Shown one piece after another: positions 23,135 to 32,337 of a stretch of DNA of 64,000 bases. Position 1 is the first letter of the stretch; each line of letters starts with the position of its first letter. Location: assembly GCF_002015085.1 (NCBI RefSeq), contig NZ_MUXW01000005.1, forward strand, positions 91,895-155,894. The letters run 5' to 3'. Position numbers and translations under genes: made by a program. The DNA is from Glaesserella parasuis. Its GTDB lineage: Bacteria; Pseudomonadota; Gammaproteobacteria; Enterobacterales; Pasteurellaceae. The notes under the pieces were generated by a model. The model was not told the DNA's origin. It made no database searches and saw nothing but the letters and a program-made list of their open reading frames with translations.

Positions 23135-23827
23135 ATGAATTTTAATAGCATTTTAAACGGCGTTTTAAAATCTGTCGGCAACACCGCTAATCAAAGTAAA
23201 TCGGACTTAGGTAACGTATTAAGCTCTGTATTGGGTTCTGCCAAAAATACTGCCGGTGAGATCAAATCGGGCAACGTAGATACTATTACCAAAGTTGGCG
23301 GCGGTGCCGCATTGGTCGGTATTCTATCGATGGTGTTAGGCAGAAACGGCGGGGCTAATTTGACTAAACTCGGATCTTTAGCCGCACTTGGCGGACTGGC
23401 TTACAAAGCCTATCAAGATTACCAAAAGAACCAAGCGACAATTCAAACCACAGAGCTGAGCCAAGCGGCTTTTGAAGCGGACAGCTCTGAAGAGAAGGGA
23501 GCAATTATTTTACGTACAATGCTTGCAGCTGCATTAGCAGACGGTGAGCTGGATGAGAACGAAGAAGCTTTAATCTTAAAAGAGGGCGGTAATGACCCTG
23601 AATTACAACAATGGTTACTGCATGAAATGCACGAGCCAGTATCCGTGAATGAAATTGCAAAAACTGTCGGAAACGACACCGCTTTAGCGGCACAAGTTTA
23701 CCTCGCTGCACGCTTGGTCTGTCAAGAGCTCTCTAGAAAAGAGATCGTATTTTTATCCCACTTAGCCGAGAAGCTAAATTTAAACGAAAATTTTGTAGAA
23801 CAATTAGAAAAACGGGCTGGATTCTAA
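23135..23827 (+). CDS. yebE: DUF533/YebE-type protein with TerB-like domain
   Basis: 230 residues. Residues 1-45 are polar, then a glycine-rich hydrophobic stretch (GGGAALVGILSMVLG and LGSLAALGGLAYKAY) suggests membrane association. The C-terminal half is helical and acidic like a TerB domain (ALADGELDENEEALI). This is the DUF533 family, with E. coli YebE as a member; its biochemical role is unknown. AAAGGAAAG precedes the ATG. The gene borders the origin-like region. Confidence 0.82.
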   Translation: MNFNSILNGVLKSVGNTANQSKSDLGNVLSSVLGSAKNTAGEIKSGNVDTITKVGGGAALVGILSMVLGRNGGANLTKLGSLAALGGLAYKAYQDYQKNQATIQTTELSQAAFEADSSEEKGAIILRTMLAAALADGELDENEEALILKEGGNDPELQQWLLHEMHEPVSVNEIAKTVGNDTALAAQVYLAARLVCQELSRKEIVFLSHLAEKLNLNENFVEQLEKRAGF

Positions 23828-23867
23828 CATTAAACATGATTTTCCCACAAATTCACTATTTTGATAG

Positions 23868-24261
23868 TTGTTAATGTTTATATTATGTTTAATAAATGAG
23901 CACTTGTTTTTTCTGATAAGAAGAATAAAATAACATATTGTTTTTTAAAGGGAAAAATCAAAATATCTGGGCTAATTTTAGGTTATACACGATCATTATC
24001 CCGATCTATCACAATTTTATCCACAGGGAATGGGGATAAAAGCATATCAAATGTGAATAGAATGGCAATTTAGTCTGAAAAATGGCTAAGTTATTCTAGA
24101 AAGCAAACAAAATGAGCGATCAAATGTGTGCTTATACAGTGAAAAGGGATCAAAAATGATCGAGAACAGGAAATAAGATCTAAAGAGAGATCAAGCGGTT
24201 AGATCGTTTATCCCAAAAAAGTTATCAACAAATTTCCAAGTTATCCACAGAGTTATCCACC
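23868..24261. other. oriC: Candidate chromosomal replication origin (oriC)
   Basis: The 548-base gene-free gap after yebE has an AT-rich part (about 23868-23970) followed by DnaA boxes: TTATACACG (23983-23991), TTATCCACA (24017-24025), TTATCCCCA on the minus strand (24031-24039), TTATCAACA (24222-24230), TTATCCACA (24241-24249) and TTATCCACC (24253-24261). Eight GATC sites lie between 23990 and 24207. Unwinding element, DnaA boxes and Dam sites together are the hallmarks of gammaproteobacterial oriC. The usual gidA/mioC neighbours are absent. A titration locus such as datA is the alternative. Confidence 0.72.
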
Positions 24262-24375
24262 GTTGTGAAAAAATTTGGTTATCTTACCGCTTGTTTTCGC
24301 CTTGCTAGTTGTTCAAATAGCCGAAGTATGAAACAATCACACCATTTTCAAATTGATTAAATAAGGCGGTCTAAA

Positions 24376-24978
24376 TTGATCGATTTCGATGGTTACCGCC
24401 CGAATGTTGGTATCGTTATCTGTAATAAGCAAGGGCAGGTTCTGTGGGCGAAGCGGTTTGGTCAAAACTCTTGGCAATTTCCTCAAGGGGGGATTAATAA
24501 GGGGGAAAACATTGAGCAAGCAATGTACCGTGAGCTTTATGAAGAAGTCGGCTTAACGAAAAAGGATGTGCGATTACTTTGGGCATCGAAGTATTGGCTG
24601 AGATATAAATTACCAAAACGGTTAGTTCGTAATGAGCAAACTCAACCTGTATGTATTGGTCAAAAACAGCGTTGGTTTCTGTTGCAATTAGTGGCAGATG
24701 AAGGGGTAATTAATCTTAAAACCAGTAAAACGCCAGAGTTTGATGGCTGGCGGTGGGTGAGCTTTTGGTATCCTGTGCGACAGGTGGTGTCGTTTAAACG
24801 TGATGTGTACCGCAAGGTGATGAAAGAGTTTGCTCAGGTGTTGATGGGTAAGCAGAAAAAAGTCGAAAGCGAGAAAAATCGAGATACCAAAGAATTTAGC
24901 CACGAGAGAAAAGAGTTTCGTACTCAACCAAAACGTGAGCTTCGTAAACCATATCGGGCGTTTAAGGAGAAAAAATAA
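24376..24978 (+). CDS. rppH: RNA pyrophosphohydrolase RppH
   Basis: 200 residues. It removes pyrophosphate from the 5-prime end of mRNAs and so triggers decay by RNase E. The Nudix box is [23 protein letters not shown] at about residues 38-60. The start is TTG at 24376 with AAGGCGG upstream, chosen because [15 protein letters not shown] matches the E. coli start. The basic C-terminal tail (after residue 160) is longer than in E. coli and lysine/arginine-rich. The stop overlaps the start of the next gene. Confidence 0.95.
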   Translation: MIDFDGYRPNVGIVICNKQGQVLWAKRFGQNSWQFPQGGINKGENIEQAMYRELYEEVGLTKKDVRLLWASKYWLRYKLPKRLVRNEQTQPVCIGQKQRWFLLQLVADEGVINLKTSKTPEFDGWRWVSFWYPVRQVVSFKRDVYRKVMKEFAQVLMGKQKKVESEKNRDTKEFSHERKEFRTQPKRELRKPYRAFKEKK

Positions 24979-25772
24979 TGGTGGAAATGTTTGTCTGTTG
25001 CTTGATTTTAGGCTCAGTTGCTGGTTTTTTAGCAGGGTTGTTTGGTATCGGTGGCGGTATGATTATTGTTCCAACCCTTGTGTATTTGTTGCCTCAAATT
25101 GGTGTGCCAGATGATTTGTTGATGTCGATTGCATTGGGTACATCTTTTTCAACGATTGTGCTAACCACTTTTTCAGCGGCACAACGTCATCATAAGTTAG
25201 GCAATGTGCAATGGTCAGTTGTGAAGTTTTTTGTGCCTGCGTTGATGGTGGCGGTGTTTATTTCAGGCTTGATTGTGAGTGATTTGCCGAAAAATGTGAT
25301 GACAAAAATCTTTGCTGTAATGATCCTGTATCTTTCGCTGAAGATGTTTTTATCTCTCAAACCAAAGCAGGCAGAGCCTAAGTCTTTGACTACTCAATCT
25401 ACTGTGATTGCTGGGGGGATAATCGGGATATTATCCAGTTTTGCTGGCATTGCAGGCGGTGCTTTTATTGTGCCATTTTTAAATAGCAGAGGGATTGAGC
25501 TGAAAAAAGCGATTGGTACTTCTTCTTTTTGTGGTGGTTTGTTAGGATTAGCTGGGGCCATTAGCTTTGTGATTAGTGGTTGGGATAATCCTAATTTGCC
25601 ACAATATGCGGTCGGTTATGTGTATTTACCTGCGTTGGTGGGGATTACGCTGACCTCTATTTTTACCTCAAAATTAGGGGCAACGGCAGCGAACAAATTG
25701 CCAGTGCCAATTTTAAAACGTGCTTTTGCCGTTTTCTTGATGTGTATTGCCGTGAATATGTTTTTAAAATAA
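24978..25772 (+). CDS. TSUP (TauE/SafE) family membrane permease
   Basis: 264 residues with about eight hydrophobic segments arranged as two repeats; GSVAGFLAGLFGIGGGMIIVP near the N-terminus and GIIGILSSFAGIAGGAFIVP in the middle are the duplicated TSUP motif. Relatives export or import sulphite, sulphonates or other small anions; the substrate here is not clear. It overlaps rppH by one base and is followed by lgt, the same gene order as HI0902-lgt in H. influenzae. Confidence 0.88.
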   Translation: MVEMFVCCLILGSVAGFLAGLFGIGGGMIIVPTLVYLLPQIGVPDDLLMSIALGTSFSTIVLTTFSAAQRHHKLGNVQWSVVKFFVPALMVAVFISGLIVSDLPKNVMTKIFAVMILYLSLKMFLSLKPKQAEPKSLTTQSTVIAGGIIGILSSFAGIAGGAFIVPFLNSRGIELKKAIGTSSFCGGLLGLAGAISFVISGWDNPNLPQYAVGYVYLPALVGITLTSIFTSKLGATAANKLPVPILKRAFAVFLMCIAVNMFLK

Positions 25773-25781
25773 AGGAAATTT

Positions 25782-26585
25782 ATGTCTGAACAGTTTTTAA
25801 CTTTTCCTAATATCGATCCAGTTGCGTTACAGCTAGGTCCAGTTTCTTTGCACTGGTACGGCATTATGTACCTGCTTGGTTTTGGTTTTGCCTATTGGCT
25901 TGGTACCAAACGTGCGAAAAATTCTAATGGAGTATGGAGTGTCGAACAGGTCGATCAACTGCTGTTTAATGGCTTCTGGGGCGTTGTTCTAGGGGGAAGA
26001 ATTGGTGATGTGTTCTTTTATAGCTTTGACCGTTTCCTACAAGATCCTCTCTATTTATTTCGTATTTGGGAAGGGGGAATGTCGTTCCACGGCGGTTTAC
26101 TTGGTGTGATTGTCGCAATGCTTTGGACCTCTCGCCGTCAAAATCGCAACTTTTGGCAAACCGCTGACTTTATCGCACCGCTTATTCCTTTTGGTTTAGG
26201 ATTAGGACGTATTGGTAACTTTATTAATGATGAACTTTGGGGACGTGTGACCGATGTGCCTTGGGCGATAATGTTTCCTAGTGGCGGTTATTTGCCTCGT
26301 CACCCTTCTCAGCTTTATGAAGCAGTTTTAGAAGGTTTGGTGCTGTTCTTTATCCTCAATGGCTATATCCGTAAACCTCGTCCAGTGGGATCTGTAGCTG
26401 GATTGTTCTTAGTTGGCTATGGGGTTTTCCGTTTTATCGTTGAATACTTCCGAGAGTTCGATCCGAATGTTAATACGGCAGCAGATTTAATTACACGAGG
26501 GCAGTTGCTTTCATTGCCGATGATTATCGGGGGATTGGTGATTATGGCTGTGGCTTATTACCGACATAGGTTAAGTAATGACTAA
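25782..26585 (+). CDS. lgt: Prolipoprotein diacylglyceryl transferase Lgt
   Basis: 267 residues, about seven membrane helices. It moves diacylglycerol from phosphatidylglycerol to the lipobox cysteine of prolipoproteins in the inner membrane. The signature [14 protein letters not shown] sits near residue 145 and the HGGLLG block with the essential histidine near residue 103. The start follows AAAGGAA. Thymidylate synthase often follows lgt but does not here. Confidence 0.96.
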   Translation: MSEQFLTFPNIDPVALQLGPVSLHWYGIMYLLGFGFAYWLGTKRAKNSNGVWSVEQVDQLLFNGFWGVVLGGRIGDVFFYSFDRFLQDPLYLFRIWEGGMSFHGGLLGVIVAMLWTSRRQNRNFWQTADFIAPLIPFGLGLGRIGNFINDELWGRVTDVPWAIMFPSGGYLPRHPSQLYEAVLEGLVLFFILNGYIRKPRPVGSVAGLFLVGYGVFRFIVEYFREFDPNVNTAADLITRGQLLSLPMIIGGLVIMAVAYYRHRLSND

Positions 26586-26782
26586 ATAAAATTAGTTTAC
26601 ATTTTTTATTTAGTTATATGGCAGCAGAATAATAGCTAATTATGTTTTAGGTAATCTCAATTTATAATGAATATTTTGATAGGGCGTTTCCAATAATTCT
26701 ATATTGTGCTATAGTTCGCACTTTAATAATTAGCTTCTCATTCTCATCTGAGTAAGAAGCACTCAGCCCAAAAATTGTAGTA

Positions 26783-27076
26783 ATGGCAAAGCAAGATTCG
26801 GATTGTATTACGCTTGATCTGTTTGAAAATATGCCAAAGGTTGGGCGACCTCGCACAAATCCTCTAAGCCGAGAGCAACAAGTTAGAATTAATAAACGTA
26901 ATCAACTCAGGCGAGATCGTTCGTCAGGATTAAGACGGATTGAGCTTAAATTGCATTCGGATTTAGTGGTGGCATTGGAACAAGAAGCAGCGGTAAAAGG
27001 ACTGTCTAGAGGGCAGTTAATTGAACTCATTTTAAACGATTATCTCAATGGGGATTCCATTGAATTAAGTAAATAG
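26783..27076 (+). CDS. ybfE: YbfE-like ribbon-helix-helix protein
   Basis: 97 residues, basic in the middle, with a C-terminal ribbon-helix-helix type segment (RRIELKLHSDLVVALEQEAAVKG) that may bind DNA. In E. coli ybfE is LexA-regulated and precedes fldA-fur, the same order as here. I found no LexA box in the 200 bases upstream, so SOS control is not supported in this organism. The ribosome-binding site is weak. Function unknown. Confidence 0.82.
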   Translation: MAKQDSDCITLDLFENMPKVGRPRTNPLSREQQVRINKRNQLRRDRSSGLRRIELKLHSDLVVALEQEAAVKGLSRGQLIELILNDYLNGDSIELSK

Positions 27077-27085
27077 GTATTTCAA

Positions 27086-27610
27086 ATGGCAGTTGTCGGT
27101 TTATTTTACGGTAGTGATACTGGAAACACAGAAAATATTTCTAAAATGATTCAAAAACAACTAGGTGCAAACCTAGTGGATATTCGTGATATTGCAAAAA
27201 GTACGAAGGAAGATATTGAAGCCTACGATTTCTTATTAATTGGTATTCCAACGTGGTATTACGGTGAATCTCAAGCAGATTGGGACGATTTTATGCCGAC
27301 GTTAAAAGAAATTGATTTTACAGGAAAAATCGTGGGTATCTTTGGTTGTGGTGACCAAGAAGACTATGCAGAATATTTCTGCGATGCAATGGGAACTGTG
27401 CGTGATGTTATTGAACCTAACGGTGGGACTATTGTCGGTCATTGGTCAACGGAAGGTTATACTTTTGAGGCTTCACAAGCATTAGTTGATGATGAAACCT
27501 TTGTTGGCTTATGTATTGATGAAGATCGCCAGCCAGAACTCACCGAAGAACGTGTAAACCGTTGGTGTAAACAAATTTTTGATGAAATGTATTTAGCGGA
27601 ATTAGCTTAA
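27086..27610 (+). CDS. fldA: Flavodoxin FldA
   Basis: 174 residues, long-chain flavodoxin. The FMN phosphate loop is GSDTGNTENIS at residues 9-19; IPTWYYGESQADWDDF and GCGDQEDYAEYFCDA carry the isoalloxazine-stacking aromatics. It carries electrons to radical-SAM and other reductive enzymes. It lies nine bases after ybfE and 19 before fur, the enterobacterial fldA-fur arrangement. Confidence 0.96.
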   Translation: MAVVGLFYGSDTGNTENISKMIQKQLGANLVDIRDIAKSTKEDIEAYDFLLIGIPTWYYGESQADWDDFMPTLKEIDFTGKIVGIFGCGDQEDYAEYFCDAMGTVRDVIEPNGGTIVGHWSTEGYTFEASQALVDDETFVGLCIDEDRQPELTEERVNRWCKQIFDEMYLAELA

Positions 27611-27629
27611 TATATCTATTGGAGGATAT

Positions 27630-28076
27630 ATGTCTGAAGAAAATGTGAAACTGTTGAAAAAAGTGGGTTTAAAAGTTACTGAACCACGTTTAACAATCCT
27701 TGAGTTAATGCAAATCACCCGTGATAGTATGCAGCATTTTTCTGCTGAGGACATTTATAAATTATTGCTAGAACGTCAGTCTGAAATCGGGTTAGCAACA
27801 GTTTATCGCGTATTAAATCAATTTGAAGAAGTTGGCATTTTAACTCGCCATAATTTTGATTCGAATAAAGCTGTCTATGAATTAAATATGAACCACCAAC
27901 ACGACCATATTATCTGTATGGATTGTGGTAAAGTGTTTGAATTTAAAGACTCTGAAATTGAACGCCGTCAGCGTGAAATCAGCCAACAACACGGAATTGA
28001 GCTTGCAAACCATAGCTTATATTTGTATGGTAAATGTAGCAATATTCAAAAATGTGATGAAAAAGATAAAAAATAA
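27630..28076 (+). CDS. fur: Ferric uptake regulator Fur
   Basis: 148 residues. An N-terminal winged helix (VTEPRLTILELMQ, then GLATVYRVLNQFEEVGI) is followed by the metal-binding dimer domain with the histidine cluster NHQHDHIICMDCGKV and the second cysteine pair in CSNIQKC. It represses iron-uptake genes when loaded with ferrous iron. AGGAGG-like site before the ATG. Flanking genes match the usual fldA-fur pair. Confidence 0.97.
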   Translation: MSEENVKLLKKVGLKVTEPRLTILELMQITRDSMQHFSAEDIYKLLLERQSEIGLATVYRVLNQFEEVGILTRHNFDSNKAVYELNMNHQHDHIICMDCGKVFEFKDSEIERRQREISQQHGIELANHSLYLYGKCSNIQKCDEKDKK

Positions 28077-28104
28077 TTCTTCTTTTTCAATAAGTTAATA
28101 AGAA

Positions 28105-28149
28105 CAAGCGGTGAGATTTCGCAAACCTTTTGCAACATCTCGCCGCTTG
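28105..28149. terminator. Hairpin of two inverted uptake words after fur
   Basis: CAAGCGGTGAGAT (28105-28117) and ATCTCGCCGCTTG (28137-28149) pair with one mismatch. Inverted pairs of uptake words commonly serve as terminators in Pasteurellaceae. No T-run follows, so termination may be weak. Confidence 0.6.
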
Positions 28150-28173
28150 CGTGTATTTAAAAGTGGTAAAACG

Positions 28174-30837
28174 ATGTCTGAAAATATTCCCAATACTGTT
28201 CCAGCTAAAGTACGGCAACTTCGCAAAATTTCGCCATTTTGGTTATTGCCGATTGTTGCTTTTGTGATCGGCTGTTTGCTTTTTTTCCAAATTCTTCAAG
28301 AGCAGGGACAGAAAATTACCATTCGTTTTAGTAAGGGCGATGGGATTACCGCAGGAAAAACTGCTATTCGTTATCAAGGCTTGCAAATTGGTCAAGTAAA
28401 AAAAGTCTATTTCATCAATGAATTAAAAGAGATTGAGGTAGAAGCAGAAGTTAATCCCGAAGCGAAATCGGTATTAAAAGAAGGGACAAAGTTCTGGCTA
28501 GTCAAACCGAGTGCCTCTTTAGCCGGAGTGTCAGGGTTAGATGCGCTTGTTTCAGGTAACTACATCACTTTATTGCCAAATGATGATGAAGATGCCTCTA
28601 GTCAAGATGAATTTGTGGCTGAAGATGAACCACCTGCAGTGACCGTTGCTGATGGTGATTTATTGGTGAAATTAGTTGCTTCAGATTTAGGCTCAATGAC
28701 TGTGGGGGCAAGCGTTTATTATCGAAAAGTGCCAGTAGGAAGCATTGCTGATTACCGCTTTACCCAAGATCAAAAAAATGTCGAAATAGACGTAGTTATT
28801 GATAAAAAGTACGCCAATCTTGTCAAAAAAGAAAGTCGCTTTTGGAATATCAGCGGTATTCAATTTAATGCAAATCTCACTGGGGTCAATCTCAATGTGG
28901 ATAGTCTTGCTTCTATGGTGCAAGGGGCAGTTGCTTTTGACTCGCCTGATATGGCAACCAATGCCGAACAGGGCGAACGTTTTCAACTTTTCGATAACTT
29001 AAAATTGGCTCAACGAGGAACAGAAGTAAACATCACCTTGCCAATGATGTCGAATTTAAAAGTAAATGAAACGCCTGTTTATTACCAAAACCTGCAAGTT
29101 GGCGTACTTTCACACCTTGAGCTGAATGAAATTGAACAAGATTACTTCAAAAGCAAACCAACCAAAGCGACTATTCAAGGTAAATTATTGATCGACCCTG
29201 CACACACGGATCTATTACGTTCTGGCAGTCAAATTTTACTGAAAGAACCTAAATTTGCACTCAATAAAGAACAATTGAGTAAAGTGGGTGAGCTATTGAG
29301 AGGTGCTTATTTTGAAATCGAAAAGGGAGAAGGCGAACCTCAATTAACCTTTAATGTACAAAAAGAAACTGATTATTTACTCACTCGCCCTAATGTGCTG
29401 GCAATTACCCTTTCATCGCCACAATCTTATGGTGTAAGCGAAGGGCAGGGCATTTATTATAACGATATACAAATTGGCGAAATTGTGAAACGCCAGTTAT
29501 CGCTTAACGGCGTAGAATTTCAAGGCATCATCTATCCGCCTTATCGTACCCTTGTCGCGGGGAACAGTAAATTTGTGGCGATCTCGCATTTAGATGTAGC
29601 CGTTGGCTTAGATGGTCTAAGAGTGCAATCCGCTTCTCCATCAGAATGGCTTGCTGGCGGTGTTCGTATCCTCTCAGATAAAGCTCAAGGGGAAGCGAAA
29701 AAACAATACCCATTATTCAAAGATATTGAGAGTGCAGAAGCTGGTATTGTAGGTAGTGAGAAAAAAGCAACGCTGAGTTTATCTGCTACAGAATTATCCA
29801 GTATTGATAAAGGCTCACAAGTGCTTTATCGCAACTTCCCGATAGGTGAGGTGCTTAACATTCGCCCACAAAAAACGAAGTTTGAAGTTGATCTATTTAT
29901 TGAACCTAAATATCGCCATCTACTGACGGAAACTAGTCGTTTCTGGGTTGAACCAGCGGTAGAGGTAAACGTATCGACCAACGGTGTTAATCTCAAAATG
30001 GGTTCACTAATGCGAACACTCAAAGGGGCGATTAGCTTTGATAATCAGGGAACTAAAGATAGCAAGACCTTGTATAGCAGTTACACGAAAGCGATTTCTG
30101 GTAATACTTATATTACCTTGATTGCTCAAGATGCCTCTAAATTAAGCAAAGGAATGCCGATTAAGTATATGGGATTAACTATCGGCAATGTTGAAACGCT
30201 ACAGCTAGACAATGCAAGAAAACAGGTGAAAGCCACCGCTTACATCGAAGGACAATATTATGCCATTGTCGCCAAAGCAGGTAGCAAATTTAATGCTGTT
30301 TCCCCTGAAATTGACACAACAGGCTTCAAAAATCTTGATGCTGCTATTCAAAACTACATCAGCGTAGAAGCAGGCAATGGCAAACGAAAAACGCAGTTCA
30401 AATTAGGGGCAACAGACACCGCAGATACACAATATGGTAACGGCTTCCCAATCATTGTGGAAACCAGCGACGCAAATGGCATCACCCTACAAGCCCCTGT
30501 AATGTATCGAGGAATGCAAGTGGGTATGGTACAACAACTCAGTTTAAGCGAACTCGGTGATCGAGTGCTGATCCATTTACGCATAGCCAATCAATATAAA
30601 CACCTTGTCCGTAAAAATAGCGAGTTCTGGGCTTCCTCAGGCTACACAATGGATATCAGCCTCAATGGTGTCAGCCTGAACTCAGGCACAATGTCCCAAT
30701 TATTTAACGGTGGAATTAGCTTCTCAACTCCATCAAGTAAGGTTGTTCAACCTCAGGCAGAAGCTAATCGCAGATTTTTATTACAACGTAAATTACCTGA
30801 AGAAGCATTAGAGTGGGATCAGGGGTTGGCGGAGTAG
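28174..30837 (+). CDS. letB: LetB (YebT), multi-domain MCE lipid-transport protein
   Basis: 887 residues from the ATG at 28174; the earlier frame start at 28111 lies in the uptake-word hairpin. An N-terminal membrane anchor (ISPFWLLPIVAFVIGCLLFF) is followed by seven MCE repeats, each with a G..V.Y...IG.V pattern (for example AIRYQGLQIGQVKKV, VYYRKVPVGSI, VLYRNFPIGEV, VMYRGMQVGMV). Seven repeats and this length match E. coli LetB, which forms a periplasmic tunnel for lipids between the two membranes. The usual partner letA/pqiA is not next to it. IS debris follows the stop. Confidence 0.92.
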   Translation: MSENIPNTVPAKVRQLRKISPFWLLPIVAFVIGCLLFFQILQEQGQKITIRFSKGDGITAGKTAIRYQGLQIGQVKKVYFINELKEIEVEAEVNPEAKSVLKEGTKFWLVKPSASLAGVSGLDALVSGNYITLLPNDDEDASSQDEFVAEDEPPAVTVADGDLLVKLVASDLGSMTVGASVYYRKVPVGSIADYRFTQDQKNVEIDVVIDKKYANLVKKESRFWNISGIQFNANLTGVNLNVDSLASMVQGAVAFDSPDMATNAEQGERFQLFDNLKLAQRGTEVNITLPMMSNLKVNETPVYYQNLQVGVLSHLELNEIEQDYFKSKPTKATIQGKLLIDPAHTDLLRSGSQILLKEPKFALNKEQLSKVGELLRGAYFEIEKGEGEPQLTFNVQKETDYLLTRPNVLAITLSSPQSYGVSEGQGIYYNDIQIGEIVKRQLSLNGVEFQGIIYPPYRTLVAGNSKFVAISHLDVAVGLDGLRVQSASPSEWLAGGVRILSDKAQGEAKKQYPLFKDIESAEAGIVGSEKKATLSLSATELSSIDKGSQVLYRNFPIGEVLNIRPQKTKFEVDLFIEPKYRHLLTETSRFWVEPAVEVNVSTNGVNLKMGSLMRTLKGAISFDNQGTKDSKTLYSSYTKAISGNTYITLIAQDASKLSKGMPIKYMGLTIGNVETLQLDNARKQVKATAYIEGQYYAIVAKAGSKFNAVSPEIDTTGFKNLDAAIQNYISVEAGNGKRKTQFKLGATDTADTQYGNGFPIIVETSDANGITLQAPVMYRGMQVGMVQQLSLSELGDRVLIHLRIANQYKHLVRKNSEFWASSGYTMDISLNGVSLNSGTMSQLFNGGISFSTPSSKVVQPQAEANRRFLLQRKLPEEALEWDQGLAE

Positions 30838-30869
30838 GAAAAAATTCCTATCTTATACTAGGGATTAAC

Positions 30870-31424
30870 GACATAGTGGACAAAAGTGTTGGTAAAAGGT
30901 GGCTTAAAGCCTTATAGTACAAGGCTTTAAGCCTTCTTTTTGAAATATGAACAAAAAACTGCCCATTTTGCCAAAGTCTGAAAATAAAGAAACATTGTAT
31001 ACAAAATAATACTCAACGTTATTTTTGTAATGAATGTTATAAAACGTTTATCTTAAAATCTAAATTAGATCCAATTAAAATTTGGACTGATTACACATCT
31101 GGAAAACAAACCTATCAACAACTTGCCGAAAAATATCATTGTTCGGTTAGAACTATTCAAAGATATATTGATAAAGCCCCTAAAACAGCTTTAAAACCAC
31201 CTTCAAATCGATACCTAAACATCATTATGGATACAACGTTTTTCTGTCGTTATTTTGGCGTATTAGTGCTAATGGATTCTAATTCAAATAATGTGATTTC
31301 CCATTACTTTGTGCGAACCGAAAAAGATATTTACTACAAACTTGCCCTGAATAGGTTAAGAGAAAAAGGCTATATCATTCAATCGATTACCTGTGATGGT
31401 AGATGTGGTTTGATGAAAGATTTA
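30870..31424 (+). mobile_element. IS copy 1: truncated zinc-ribbon transposase element
   Basis: Related to the elements at 39182 and 62695. It keeps the left end (resembling TAATAGACAAATTTGTTGCT), the internal hairpin (about 30898-30937) and the first half of the transposase. The frame is open from 30951 and encodes a zinc ribbon (CPFCQS..CNEC) and a helix-turn-helix, then MDTTFFCRYFGV and ITCDGRCGLMKDL. An ATG at 30947 is out of frame by one base because of an A6 run. The transposase stops where an IS1016-type element begins at 31425, and its second half is missing after that element. Confidence 0.8.
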
Positions 31425-32137
31425 GGGGCTGACGTAGATTAGCTAGTATGCTAACCTACAAAAATGAAGATAACTCATTGTAAATTAAAGAAATCTATAC
31501 AGAAGAAACTCCTTGAATTTTTTGTGTTAGAAGTAACAGCTCGATCAGTCGCAGATTTGCTAGGTATTCAGCCCAATTCAGCGATCCTGTTTTACCGAAA
31601 AATCCGTGAGGTCATCAGTAATCATTTAGCCCTTGAAGCAGATGAAGTATTTGACGGACAAATTGAGTTGGATGAAAGCTATTTTGGTGGACCTCGTAAA
31701 GGAAAACGAGGTCGTGGAGCAGCAGGAAAAGTGGCTGTTTTTGGGATATTGAAACGGCAAGGAAAAGTATTTACTGTGGTCGTCAATGATACGAAGACAA
31801 CAACGCTAATGCCTGTTATAGCAAGGAAAATCAAGCCTGATAGCTGGGTTTATACCGATACTTATCGTAGTTATGATGCCCTTGATGTAAGCGAATTTCA
31901 CCACGAACGCATTAACCATTCGGAATTGTTTGCAGTGAAACAAAATCACATCAACGACATTGAAAATTTTTGGAATCAAGCCAAGCGGATACTCCGAAAA
32001 TATAATGGGATTGACCGAAAAAGTTTCCCTTTATTCTTGAAAGAATGTGAATTTCGGTTTAACTTTGGAACACCAAAAGAGCAACTTAAAACGTTGAGAA
32101 AATGGTGTGAAATTTAGGGCTAATCTACGTCAGCCCC
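31425..32137 (+). mobile_element. Intact IS1016-type insertion sequence (IS1595 family)
   Basis: 713 bases bounded by perfect 19-base inverted repeats at 31425-31443 and 32119-32137, starting GGGGCTGACGTAGATTAGC. It contains one transposase gene and interrupts IS copy 1. The flanks show no 8-base target duplication, which the family normally makes, and the rest of IS copy 1 does not resume on the right, so a deletion or recombination accompanied or followed insertion. Confidence 0.92.
31464..32117 (+). CDS. IS1016-type transposase (IS1595 family)
   Basis: 217 residues, full length for the group. The ISXO2-like DDE domain starts with IELDESYFGGPRKGKRGRG, which holds the first catalytic aspartate; VYTDTYRSYDAL holds the second and INDIENFWNQAKRIL the region of the third acidic residue. 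It begins 39 bases inside the left repeat and ends just before the right one. It appears intact and possibly active. Confidence 0.93.
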   Translation: MKITHCKLKKSIQKKLLEFFVLEVTARSVADLLGIQPNSAILFYRKIREVISNHLALEADEVFDGQIELDESYFGGPRKGKRGRGAAGKVAVFGILKRQGKVFTVVVNDTKTTTLMPVIARKIKPDSWVYTDTYRSYDALDVSEFHHERINHSELFAVKQNHINDIENFWNQAKRILRKYNGIDRKSFPLFLKECEFRFNFGTPKEQLKTLRKWCEI

Positions 32138-32337
32138 TAAAAATGGTTGAAAATTTCAACGGGCAGCATTACAACATTTATCACTGTATAAGGCAAATAT
32201 TATTTTAAAAAATAAAATTTTTACTAAAGAATAAGGAACTTATTGGAAAGTCTATGGACTACTGTAACTAAATAAAATATAGTAGGCAGCATTTTTATTC
32301 GCTTACCTAACATTCATTTTTTAGATTGGAACATTTT

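Noticed and set aside
26581..26614. Terminator after lgt
   Set aside because: The ACTAAATAAAA/TTTTATTTAGT stem has almost no G-C pairs and is too weak to call.
26586..26782. LexA box before ybfE, expected from E. coli
   Set aside because: No CTGT-N8-ACAG or close variant in the region.
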